Assembly: GCA_964482035.1 (NCBI GenBank)
Contig: CAYZVC010000002.1
Coordinates: 186,001 to 250,000, forward strand
Direction of reading: 5' to 3'
From: JANJWP01 sp964482035
GTDB lineage: Bacteria; Patescibacteriota; Gracilibacteria; BD1-5; UBA2023
DNA: 64,000 bases
The number at the start of each line of letters is the position of its first letter. The first letter of the stretch is position 1. Positions 49,701-57,386 of this stretch are shown here, in pieces. The translations under genes and the position numbers were made by a program. The notes beneath the pieces were generated by a model that saw nothing but the letters and a program-made list of their open reading frames with translations, was not told the origin of the DNA and searched no databases.

Positions 49701-50043
49701 GAATCTCAAGAAGGGCATGAAGGACTTTACCGCCCTCGTAGAAGCGGGTTCGAGCCGTCTCGAACCGATGACGCTCACCACGCTCACCACCGCCCTCGGC
49801 ATCCTGCCGATCGCGCTTCGCGACCAGTTCTGGTCGGGCCTCGGATTCACCATCATCTTCGGTCTCGTAGCGGCGTCCATCCTTACGCTCTTCGTCGTCA
49901 AGGGCATCTACTACGAAGTCTTCATGCTCGACCACCCGTGGGGCAAGAAGCTCGTCCGCGCCGTCACCTTCCCGGTACGCCTCCCGTTCATGCTCGTCCG
50001 CTTCGTCCTCTCCCTGGTTACTCACAGGAAGCGGAAGGCTTAA
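46744..50043 (+). CDS. RND-family efflux transporter (1099 aa)
   Basis: Inner-membrane proton-driven exporter. First membrane helix ISYILVAAVVFIGLLSVAVI, large extracytoplasmic loop (AYPGTNPVDMDSLVTDKL), a helix bundle with FGIAVDTIIVIVQ carrying one acidic residue where AcrB has two, a second large loop, and five more helices near the C-terminus (FIVVMALPFIMVGLLL-like, ISFTGIAVNHGIILID). Full length for the family. Organised with its adaptor lipoprotein and an AbrB-type regulator. The substrate could be lipids, peptides or drugs; the sequence does not say. No UGA in 1099 codons, stop TAA. Confidence 0.93.
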   Translation: MQSNPIPEKIAKIREELESGFLGFWVKKYRISYILVAAVVFIGLLSVAVIPKESSPSIKFGMVAITTAYPGTNPVDMDSLVTDKLYKEIKDVDGIKKITSTSSLGISSISVELEPDAKTADVMAEIRNNIGRAQLPTDAKDPTVMEIKTDTNRMFTVSLYSEDASKVDKIKLRGLAQELKDKIEKVSGIESVDFDGTNVYELRITVPEETLRSLGLVSDDVATAIRAVHRDAPIGNFEVGNKKYDFRIEGKYSEGRQFLDTPVPLPSGKSVRLADIAKLERSYKDKSVREIGFYRNEGPHDSVDLVVNKNDGTSIFGVSADAKKIVEEQMGLPEYKDVSYQYSTDLADNIIDDYKELLNEAVTTIALVFVVMYLFVGFRDSLFATLTLPLAFLSTFALLYYGGYTLNFLTNFSFILSFGIAVDTIIVIVQAASAKQRVGYDPKSAILLALKEYAIPILSGVMTTIMAFVPMMTLPGIMGKFLGFIPVTIFGVLATGLALALTVNSALYLAFVGRKDTYVDDADAIEYASDEEKELLAFERQGKRRISEGKAPLRIRAIHSATSWYKKTLRRFLESAVIRRTAIALPVAFFLIGSVVLAPKVGFNLFPASDNSLITYSVEGAVGEKVESFHSRLAPAYDILSKYPEIKFFSISAKDNTATVTVQLHKLGEREKAKQRSVFEIEEVLTKDLEPLRQAGLKVESKVLKGGPPSGKAVGLKLNADSSDKLDTLIKVSEDFERELKSLEGTKNVSTTSGETPGQFVFVLRKDVLAELGIPASKIYAEILSTINGANVGSIEDNGEDVDVVVKVAEYVDAVDPQAIVGHQFAFGGKNYRIGDFIDSTVKNAVASVKREDGKITITVEGDVEKDVLPAGLQSKFEEYAKSYKFPTGITYSKGGENEANKELIIAVLVSFVVALVCIFGILVLQFNSFAQPFIIIFSVVMALPFIMVGLLLTDNPFSMPFGIGFISFTGIAVNHGIILIDAINQNLKKGMKDFTALVEAGSSRLEPMTLTTLTTALGILPIALRDQFWSGLGFTIIFGLVAASILTLFVVKGIYYEVFMLDHPWGKKLVRAVTFPVRLPFMLVRFVLSLVTHRKRKA

Positions 50044-50098
50044 TTCGATGGGAAAACTGTCGGACCTGGTTTTTCATCTAGTAAATGAGACATATTCC

Positions 50099-50170
50099 GG
50101 ATGGGCGACTCGTCGGAACCGCAGCGACTTTAACTTCAGTTAGGAGCTAGGTCCGACGAGTCGCCCATCC
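50099..50170 (+). repeat. Structured palindromic element, copy D (between the RND and MFS genes)
   Basis: A perfect 19-bp inverted repeat (GGATGGGCGACTCGTCGGA at 50099-50117; mirror 50152-50170) encloses a 34-base apical region that differs from copy A at a single base (GAGCTAGG versus GAGCCAGG). The stem shares only the six bases next to the core with copy A. It ends 22 bases before the TTG start of the MFS gene. Its core is on the same strand as the downstream gene, opposite to copies A, B and C. Confidence 0.88.
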
Positions 50171-50192
50171 TTATCAAGTATCACGCATACCT

Positions 50193-51494
50193 TTGTCCAA
50201 ACCAGCCCACTCGCATACCGCCGACCGCGCTTTCAAGGTCGTCATCCTCACGGCCTTTCTCGACATCCTCGGACTCGGTCTTCTGATTCCGGTATTGCCG
50301 CCCATCGTCCGCGAATTTGCCGAACGCGCGGCGTCCGGGCTCGATCCGTCCGGAGCGGTGCTTTTCAACTTCCTCGCAAGTTTGGCGAGCGACCCGGCGG
50401 CTTTGGCCAATGGTCTCGCGTTTTCGCTTTTTTCCCTTGGGATGCTCATTGGCGGAATCACGTTCGGCTCGCTTTCCGACCGCATCGGCCGTAAGAAAAC
50501 CCTTATGTTCACGGCCGCCTTGGGCGTTGCGGGGTACTTGTTTTTCGGGCTCACGTCGAGCATTCTCGCGTTCCTCGTAGGACGGTTCCTTTCCGGTCTC
50601 GCGGGCGGCGGGTTTCCCGTTACCCAGGCGTACATCGGCGATCTCTACGCGCCCAAGGACCGCGCCGTGAAGATGGGAATGGTCGGCGCCGCGTTCGGTG
50701 CCGGATTCACCATCGGGCCCGCCCTTTGAGGATTCATCTCCGGATTCGGACTCCACGTCGTGGGGCTCATTTCCGCGGCGGTCATGTTCGTCGACCTGCT
50801 TCTCATCTACTTCGTGCTTCCTGAACCGAAGCACCACGCATGGCACGAAAAAAAGCCGGAGAACGAACTCTCTACGCCGTTTCCGTGGGGCGAACTCCTT
50901 CCCATATACGCCGTCGCCTGCGCCGTGGCGCTCGGTTTCTCAGGCATGCAGTCGACCTTCGGATTCATTCTTCCCGACCGTTTCCACGTCGACCAGCAGG
51001 CCGTAGGGTACGCCCTCGCCGTCGTCGGGCTCACAAGCATCGCTTTCCAAGGATTCCTCATCAAGTATGTCAGGGCCGTGTTTCTCGAAAAGGGGATGCT
51101 CCTTTTCGGCCTCTCGGTCATGACGGTCGCGTTCGCGCTCTTTTCGGTCAACCCGTTCCTCGTCGCGGCGTTCGCCATACCCACGCTCTTCTCGATAGGC
51201 TTCGGCAGCGTCAACGTCTCAACTTCGGCGCTCATTTCCCGCGTCGCGCCGCATCACGCGGGGCGCGCGCTTGGAACCAACGGTTCGGCGATGAGCCTCG
51301 CCAACATCTTCGGTCCGCTCCTCGCCAACGCCCTCTACTCGGTGCAACTCTCGGTATACGGTACCCAAATCGGGTTTTGGACCTACGCCGCGTCCGCGTG
51401 CTTTTTCGCTCTCGCGTTGCCGATAGCGTATTTCGGAATATCCTCGCACCATCCGATCTTCGCTCCGAAGAAGACGGAAAACCTGCCGGAATAG
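50193..51494 (+). CDS. MFS transporter, TetA-like (433 aa, one UGA-Gly)
   Basis: Twelve-helix major facilitator protein. Motif A after helix 2 reads GSLSDRIGRKKTLM, and helix 1 VVILTAFLDILGLGLLIPVLPPI is TetA/Bcr-like. TGA 50727-50729 reads as Gly in IGPALGGFISG, matching the conserved helix-5 motif of drug/H+ antiporters (GPALGGLL type). The start appears to be TTG 50193 (no ATG fits the N-terminus). Stop TAG. Likely exports a small molecule; part of a plus-strand run of export genes. Confidence 0.92.
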
Positions 51495-51518
51495 TCCGCA
51501 TTCTTTTATTGAAAAACC

Positions 51519-52193
51519 ATGCGCGTCACCGCTTTCCTCATGCTCGTTCCGGCCTTCGCGCTCGCGTCGTGCCTCACGACGGGGCGTTCGGTTTCGACGT
51601 TCCCCGAGAAAGCCGCGAGACTGGCCGCCGAATCCGAAAAAACCGTTCTCGTCATGGGCGATTCGCTCACGGCCGGATACCAGCTCCCGCCGGAGTCGTC
51701 GTACCCGGCGCAGCTGGAAATTCTGCTCAAAGCCAACGGCTACGCGTACCGGGTATCCAATGCCGGAGTTTCCGGAGATACGTCGGCAGGCCTTCTCGAA
51801 CGTACCGATTGGCTTCTCTCCGAACCCTTGCCCGCGCTTGCCGTAGTCTGCATCGGTTCGAACGATGGCCTCCAGGGGCTATCGCCCGAACAGATGGATG
51901 CGAACGTCCGTGCCATCGTCGATAAGATCCAAGCCAAAGGAGTGCCGGTCGCGCTCGTCGGCGTAAAAATTCCGCGGAACCTCGGCGCTGATTACGTTGC
52001 GAAATTCGAGGCCGTGCACCCGAAAATAGCCGCGGACGAAAAGATTGCGTTCCTTCCGTTTTTGCTCGAAGGCGTCGCAGCCGATCCGAAGTTGAACCTG
52101 AATGACGGAATACATCCTAATGCCGACGGATACGCCGTTGTCGCGAAGAACGTTTTCGAATTCCTTAAGAAGGAGAAACTCGTTACCAAGTAA
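51519..52193 (+). CDS. GDSL/SGNH-family lipase-esterase lipoprotein (224 aa)
   Basis: Exported hydrolase. Signal with lipobox ALASC (Cys near residue 18). All SGNH blocks are present: VLVMGDSLTAGY (nucleophile Ser), SNAGVSGDTSAG (Gly), VVCIGSNDGLQG (Asn) and NDGIHPNADGY (Asp-His). Closest to the TesA/arylesterase group. Could act on acyl chains of host or own lipids or on O-acetyl groups of wall sugars. No UGA; stop TAA. Confidence 0.92.
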   Translation: MRVTAFLMLVPAFALASCLTTGRSVSTFPEKAARLAAESEKTVLVMGDSLTAGYQLPPESSYPAQLEILLKANGYAYRVSNAGVSGDTSAGLLERTDWLLSEPLPALAVVCIGSNDGLQGLSPEQMDANVRAIVDKIQAKGVPVALVGVKIPRNLGADYVAKFEAVHPKIAADEKIAFLPFLLEGVAADPKLNLNDGIHPNADGYAVVAKNVFEFLKKEKLVTK

Positions 52194-52223
52194 CGGAGCG
52201 CCACGATAATCACCCCCATTCCC

Positions 52224-52883
52224 ATGATCCGCATCCATTCGGTCTCCAAGTCGTTCGTTTCGGGCGACGAGACCGTAGAAGTCCTCCGCGATGCCAATTT
52301 CATCCTTCCGGACGGCGCGTTCTACGCCGTTACCGGACCTTCGGGATCTTGAAAATCCACGCTTCTGAACCTCGCGTCGGGGTTGGTGGTCCCCGATTCG
52401 GGCAACGTGTTTTTCGACGAGACCGACGTCGCGCAGATGGACGAAGACGCGCGCACGCGTTTCCGAGGGAAGCATATCGCCTTCGTTTTCCAGCAGTTCC
52501 ACCTCGTACCGAACCTCACGGTCGAACAGAACGTCGAACTTCCGCTCCAACTCAACGGTCTTGAGCGCCGTTTCGATACGGAGGCGATTCTCGGCCGCGT
52601 GGGGCTTTCTGGAAAAGAAAAGCGCTATCCGTTCGAGCTCTCCGGAGGAGAACAGCAACGCGTCGCTATCGCGCGGGCGTTCGTCGGCCACGTTCCGTAC
52701 CTGTTCATGGACGAACCCACGGGAAATCTCGACCGGAAAAACGCCGACCTGGTCATGGACCTCATCGGCGAACTCCGCCGCGAGACGGAAGTTTCGATTC
52801 TCGCCATCACCCACGACGACCTCGTAGCCGCCAGGGCGGACGTACGGTTCAAGGTGGGGGAGGGGAAGGTGGAGGAGGTTTAG
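52224..52883 (+). CDS. ABC transporter ATP-binding protein, LolD/MacB type (219 aa, UGA in Walker A)
   Basis: Nucleotide-binding subunit. The Walker A loop is GPSGSGKST, its essential Gly before Lys encoded by TGA 52350-52352, so standard translation would miss the first 52 residues. Q-loop FVFQQFHLVPNLTVEQN, signature LSGGEQQRVAIARA and Walker B YLFMDEPTGNLD follow, with the H-loop AITHDD. The family usually pairs with FtsX/MacB-like permeases, but none is adjacent; the next gene is convergent. No doubt about the fold; the partner and cargo are unknown. Stop TAG. Confidence 0.95.
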
Positions 52884-52884
52884 C

Positions 52885-53232
52885 CTATTCTATTTCGAAC
52901 GTTTCGTAGGCGTCGTTTTTGATATCGTCGTTCGCTTTCGAAACGTACTGCTCCGCCTGAAAATCTTTGCCGACGTTCCATCATGCTTTCGATTCTTTGC
53001 GGAATATCGCGAGTGGGACGAAGGTGTTGGGAAGGTATTTTGCCACCACCACCCGAACGCGCTTCCCATTCAAGTATCATTTAAGGATGACGTAGTCGTT
53101 GTTTTCCGTAATTTGGAACATCGAAACCGAAAGCCCACGATGGTATTTTGAAATGAGGGAGATGAGTTCGTGCCCGATTCGGGTATCGAAAGCCGAGAGG
53201 GATTTTCGAAACGTCTTCGTTAGGACAATCAT
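52885..53232 (-). CDS. Probable type II toxin, RelE/ParE-like (115 aa)
   Basis: Small basic protein starting MIVLTKTFRKSLSAFDTRIG, with a predicted helix pair followed by a beta-rich half (YVILKGYLNGKRVRVVVAKYL...PLAIFRKESKAGWN), the general outline of RelE/ParE/HigB ribonuclease or gyrase toxins. Two TGA codons (53077, 52981) read as Gly. Its ATG overlaps the 3' end of the antitoxin gene by 13 bases. Homology is by outline and context, not by a decisive motif. Ends TAG one base from the convergent ABC gene. Confidence 0.6.
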
Positions 53233-53462
53233 TTTTTCTTCAGGGATTTTCCGAGGTTCGAAAGGCCTTTTCTGACTTCTGGCGAATCCCAAGCCTGATC
53301 GAATGCCGTCTCGTCGAAACTTACCCGGATGATGTCCGGATTTTTCGTGTAGGCCCGGACGAAGTTCGTCAGAACGAAATTCATGGAAAGTCCTTTTTGG
53401 GAAGTAAGCGTTTCGAATTCTTTTTTCAAAGATTCGTCGAGACGAAGGAGGAGGGAAGTCAT
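53220..53462 (-). CDS. Probable antitoxin with RHH-type N-terminus (80 aa)
   Basis: MTSLLLRLDESLKKEFETLT...GLSMNFVLTNFVRAY resembles RelB/DinJ-type ribbon-helix-helix antitoxins (a strand followed by two helices), with an acidic/amphipathic toxin-binding tail (FDETAFDQAWDSPEVRKGL). Reading KKK-TGA as Gly adds GLS before TAA at 53222-53220. In the standard code the gene would end with TGA overlapping the toxin ATG as ATGA, a classic coupling, suggesting an ancestral stop that was recoded. Operator-like repeats lie just upstream. Confidence 0.65.
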
Positions 53463-53472
53463 TTTTATTAGC

Positions 53473-53511
53473 TGGTGATATTATCAATAGTATATCAAAA
53501 TGATATCATTT
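53473..53511 (-). promoter_or_regulatory. Operator/promoter of the toxin-antitoxin pair
   Basis: Very AT-rich stretch with four TGATA units and the palindromes ATGATATCAT and TGATATTATCA; TATACT within it could be a -10. Such repeated half-sites are typical for RHH antitoxin autoregulation. Confidence 0.55.
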
Positions 53512-53576
53512 GAAAAACGTTTTGAAATATCCGTTTGATACTACCGACTGACGGAAGAAAAACCTGGAAATACCAA

Positions 53577-53609
53577 TGAAAAACGCCCCTCGTTCGCGGG
53601 GGCGTTTTC
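53577..53609. terminator. Terminator downstream of the 134-aa protein gene
   Basis: AAACGCCCC and GGGGCGTTTT pair around a short loop, with A and T tracts. Confidence 0.85.
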
Positions 53610-53642
53610 TGTCTGATTGGATGGGTTATTCCGAAAACCGTC

Positions 53643-54047
53643 TTACGCCGGACATTTCATGTCCGCATGTTCTTCCATCGCATGTGCCGGAACGGCGAAT
53701 TCGAGACCGATTTCGATGAGGCGGTTCGTGAGATGAAAAAGCCTGTTCTTTTCCGTCTCGGTCAACTGGACCTTTTCGAGTTCGTGAATGAGCATGTTCG
53801 CCGAAGAATAAGCTTCGGTAGCGCGGTCACGCGTCTCGTCGGCCTGCATGAGCGCATGTGCCGATTCGAGATTCTCTGAAATCTTTTCGAGCTTCTCGTG
53901 AACGTCCATGTCCATGAGAATAGCTTCTACCGAACCGGCGTAATTGCCGGTGAGGATGGCTTTTTCTTGGCGGGTTTCCGCGACGAGGGGAGTGGTGGCT
54001 TCTGCCATTGCGGCAGACCATTCTTCGCGAGAGAGGTCTTCGTTCAT
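53643..54047 (-). CDS. Hypothetical helical protein (134 aa)
   Basis: Mostly alpha-helical and acidic, e.g. VHEKLEKISENLESAHALMQ and ATEAYSSANMLIHELEKVQL, ending HAMEEHADMKCPA with a single Cys. No signal peptide, membrane segment or known domain. It lies 32 bases downstream of the 555-aa protein gene on the same strand, so the two and perhaps the 271-aa gene form an operon. No UGA; stop TAA. Confidence 0.65.
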   Translation of the reverse strand: MNEDLSREEWSAAMAEATTPLVAETRQEKAILTGNYAGSVEAILMDMDVHEKLEKISENLESAHALMQADETRDRATEAYSSANMLIHELEKVQLTETEKNRLFHLTNRLIEIGLEFAVPAHAMEEHADMKCPA

Positions 54048-54079
54048 ATGGTTTTTGGTTTGTATTTTCGCGCCGGAAT

Positions 54080-55747
54080 TTAGGCGGTTTGGGTTTCGGG
54101 TTTCGGTGCGGAGGACTTTTCGAGACTAAGGTGTCCGTCTTCGGTAAGAAGGCCTATTTTTTTGAATTCGGCTTTGAGTTCGAAAGGCGTCTCTTCGCCA
54201 TTCATCGTCATGCGTAGTGCCGGAGGCGGGTTGCCGTCCGTTGCAAAGAAAACGGACTCAGGTCATTTAAGCCTTTCTGAGACGAACGTACGGAATTCGG
54301 CAGCGAGGGAATCCTGATTCTTTAGGAATTTTTCAAGGTTCACCGGTTTTCCGTTTTCGCATCCCGCTGCGCCGAATTTCTTCAAAAGTTCTTCGGTGGC
54401 TTTGGGGCCGAGGGCGGAAATGCCGGTCCGATCGAGGAATACCATGGCTTCGCGGGCTTGTTCTTCTTTCTTTTCACCGTCCTTTACGGAAGAATCGTCG
54501 GATTCTTTTTGGAGTTCTTTCAGTTCTGCTTGGGCTTTAGAAGTTTTCTCGAGGGCTTGTGCGTAAGAGGTTTTGATGGAGTCCTTCAAGGCGGCGAGGG
54601 TCTTTTTAGGGTCTTGTTCGTCTATTTGTACGCCCTTGTCTTTGGCGATTTTGTCCACGGCTTCCTTATACTCTTTGAACTTGGGATCTTCAGGGGGCGG
54701 GATTTTCGAACCTTCCGGACCGAAGGTTTCTTCTACGAATTTCGCTTGGTCCGTTACGTGTTTCACATCGCTTTCCGCTCATGCGAGGATTTCTCTGGCG
54801 GCAGCTTTGCCGGTTTCGAGCGGGACGGGTTCGACCGTGAGCGAGTATCCGTACTTACCGACGATTTCTTTGCTCGCGGTTTTCCCATCAGGGGAGACAC
54901 GGACGAACTCGTCGAATTTTCATACGCCGGGGTATGTTCGGTCGAGGGCGAAGAACGTGCGTCCGTCGCCGGTCGAATTGAAGTTGCCCACGAGGGCGGT
55001 ACGCCCGTCCGCCGGGGATTTATTCGTATCGGGGCCGGATTTTTGCGAATCGTTCTTGAAGAGGTCGCGGAAATCCTGATGGCTTATGACGCCGAGGTCG
55101 CGGAACTTTTCGGCGAAGAATTTGAGGTCTTCGGCGGCTTTGGCGGTGTCGCCTCCGTTCGCCTTGGCGTCTTCGAACGACTTTTTGAGATCGGAGAGGA
55201 TGTCGCGGGCGAGGGCGGTTTTCTCTGTACTTGAGAGTTTGTTGGCTTCCCAATCCTTTAGGCGGTCTCCGAATTTTTGAGAGAGTCCAGACGGGAGTTT
55301 ATCCATAAGCTCCGATACCGTTCGAAGCTCTTTGGCTTTGTCCTTCGAAGTTTCAATCTCGGTCTTCGCCGCGACGGTCTCGGTCTTCGCCGCGACGGTC
55401 TCGGTCTTCGCCGCGACTTCCGTCTTCGTCAATTGGATAAGTTCCGGTTTTTGGCAAAGTTCGGCAATGCTCGTAGACTTCAACGGGAGACTGACATTAT
55501 CCCCAAGCCAATCGACTTTTCCGGTCGACTCGCAGTGCGTGACAACCTTTGCGAACTCTTTCGCCTGCCCCACATGGGCATTGAGGAACAATTCGGCCTG
55601 CGCCTTTTCTTCCGCAGTACAGGCAAAAGGCCCGGAAAGATAATCCAGACATTTCTGTACGTCGGCGTTCGGAGTTTTTTCCAACGCCTTCCCTTCGGTT
55701 TTTCCCGAAGGGGACTCCGTACGTTTCTCGAAAGCGGGTTCGGACAT
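54080..55747 (-). CDS. Unknown protein with 7-residue tandem repeat (555 aa, several UGA-Gly)
   Basis: One frame from ATG 55747 to TAA 54082-54080 with TGA codons at 54920, about 54780 and 54263 read as Gly. Charged and mostly helical, with three copies of the heptad VAAKTET near residue 110 encoded by a 21-bp tandem repeat (about 55365-55430). Other visible parts: KCLDYLSGPFACTAEEKAQA, GVISHQDFRDLFKNDSQ (EF-hand-like but not convincing), and a C-terminal GNPPPALRMTMNGEETPFEL. No signal peptide. Function unknown; shares style with the next gene (heptad repeats, Lys/Ala-rich). Confidence 0.68.
55365..55430 (-). repeat. 21-bp tandem repeat in the 555-aa protein gene
   Basis: About three copies of a 21-base unit (GGTCTTCGCCGCGACGGTCT plus C on the plus strand), encoding VAAKTET repeats in frame. 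Copies are nearly identical at the DNA level, so copy number could change by slippage. Confidence 0.85.
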
Positions 55748-55809
55748 AAAAATGGAACGGCATCTAAATCCGTTCCATTATCCCATACTTCGTATTTTGA
55801 CGCAAAAAA

Positions 55810-56625
55810 CTACTTGATGGCCTTGAGGATTTCGTTCAAAATCTTAATTCGTTGCCGTACTTCGGCTCATTCGCGAGCCGCGTCCGTGGTCCGCTTCTCC
55901 GCGTCCGCGGTCCGCTTCTCCGCGTCCGCGGTCCGCTTCTCCGCGTCCGCGATAACCGTATCCAATATTACCCCGATTTGCTCATCCAATTTCTTCGTGT
56001 TCGAAAGTTCGCTCGTGAGATAAGCTTCAGCACCGGGGAACTTTTCCGAGGCGCCCTTGAAGTTCGCGTAGGGGAGGGGGAGGCCCTTAGGAAGTTTTCC
56101 GGTTTTCGAATATTCTTCCACGAATCGGCGGACGTCTTCGACTTCGACGTATCCGAGAACCATTCCGCTCACTCCGGACGCTACTGTACGGTCGTTCAAA
56201 CCCGGTTGGGCTTTGGCGAGTTTGTAGTATCCCATGATGCGTTCGCGTTTTCCGGTATCGAGCGTCGGAAGTTTCTCGAGCGCGGTTTTCTTGTTGAATT
56301 TCTCCAATATCGCCAAGAGTTCCGGATTTTTCGCCGGATCTTCCTTCAATGCGAGCTCAGTCGTCCCGTTCGCCGCGAGCGGTTCGTACGGGCTTTCCGC
56401 CATGCCGGCGGCCGGCGCTACGGCCAAAGCCCCCGCGAACGCCATGGTGCGGGTGAGCTGTCCGATTTTTCCAACCGTGCCTTTCTGCACGTCGGCGGCC
56501 GCGGTGGCGTATTTGTCGACGATTCCGGCGATTTCGAGCTGTACCCCGGATTCTTTTTTCGCGGTAGCGGCGGAGTTTTCCCCGATTTCGAGCTGTACCG
56601 GCTGTTGGTTCTTGGCGGCGTTCAT
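55810..56625 (-). CDS. Unknown protein with internal hydrophobic segment and heptad repeat tail (271 aa)
   Basis: Starts MNAAKNQQPVQLEIGENSAA; a hydrophobic segment (MAFAGALAVAPAAGMAE) lies near residue 60 rather than at the N-terminus. The middle part (NPELLAILEKFNKKTALEKL...VSGMVLGYVEVEDVRRFVEEY) is helical. The C-terminus carries three heptads ADAEKRT from a 21-bp tandem repeat (55885-55950), a likely coiled coil. TGA 55867 reads as Gly, adding 18 residues (GAEVRQRIKILNEILKAIK) to TAG 55812-55810. Function unknown. Confidence 0.68.
55885..55950 (-). repeat. 21-bp tandem repeat in the 271-aa protein gene
   Basis: Three near-identical copies of a 21-base unit (CGCGGTCCGCTTCTCCGCGT plus C on the plus strand), giving ADAEKRT heptads. 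Same unit length as the repeat in the neighbouring gene but different sequence. Confidence 0.85.
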
Positions 56626-56840
56626 GGAGTTTTGGTTAACGCTTACCCCTCCATGGTATCAGATTCGGGGGACGGGGTCAAAAAAGCGGCATTCGCGAAC
56701 CTATCAGTTTTGCGAATTACGAATCCATACGTATAACTATGAATAACGGACATCGTTCCGTCGCTCGTTAACAAATATTTGCGGAATGCCGTCGAGACGG
56801 TATCCTTACGAGAAATTCGTTCATATAGGAGGACATGGCC

Positions 56841-57377
56841 ATGAATTCATACCCATCCAGCGCCCTCCCGGCGTCTGATCCCATAACGTCGCAATCCCGG
56901 TCGGCAGCTATCGCGCGGTATTCTTCTGAGTTTTCAGAATATCCTGGGGATGTCGAAGGTTTTTCTTCTTTTTTTCTTGAAACGGACCCCGAATCGCGCA
57001 TTCGTAAGTTTATGATTTGCGCGTTGCGTTTTCCATCCACCGAAGAGGGGGAAAACAGGCTTCTTTCCCTTTTTACGACTGCCGGAGGTCCGTTCACCGA
57101 CGCTACGCTCGTTCCTGAATTTTCAGGAGCGGAAGAGGGATTGGTTGCCGAAACGGTGCGCCTTCTTTGGGACATCCGCGAATTCGGTTCGGGTTTCCAT
57201 AAACACCAAGGCATCGCTTTTTGGAAACAAATCAGAACGGCCCTCGAGGAATGCTCCGTCTTGGAAAATCCTTCCGAAAGCTGGAAAGCGGCGATACGAA
57301 AACAGTATCTCCCATCTGAAAAGTTGGATGATCCGACGTTTACGGATTCGTATTACGGCGCGGTCCCAGGAAAATAG
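56841..57377 (+). CDS. Hypothetical protein (178 aa)
   Basis: No family recognised. Ser/Glu/Phe-rich N-terminus (NSYPSSALPASDPITSQSRS), then a compact-looking domain (RKFMICALRFPSTEEGENRLLSLF...WDIREFGSGFHKHQGIAFWKQI). An AGGAGG Shine-Dalgarno at 56827-56832 sits 8 bases before ATG 56841 but only 2 bases before ATG 56835, so I take 56841. Strong AGGAGG sites are rare elsewhere in the window but occur before this gene and the next one, 9 bases downstream. Ends TAG. Confidence 0.7.
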   Translation: MNSYPSSALPASDPITSQSRSAAIARYSSEFSEYPGDVEGFSSFFLETDPESRIRKFMICALRFPSTEEGENRLLSLFTTAGGPFTDATLVPEFSGAEEGLVAETVRLLWDIREFGSGFHKHQGIAFWKQIRTALEECSVLENPSESWKAAIRKQYLPSEKLDDPTFTDSYYGAVPGK

Positions 57378-57386
57378 GAGGAAGTC

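Noticed and set aside
23909..50170. The four palindromes as integron attC sites
   Set aside because: attC sites keep the outer ends (RYYYAAC / GTTRRRY) and vary inside; here the apex is constant and the stem varies. There is no integrase or cassette array.
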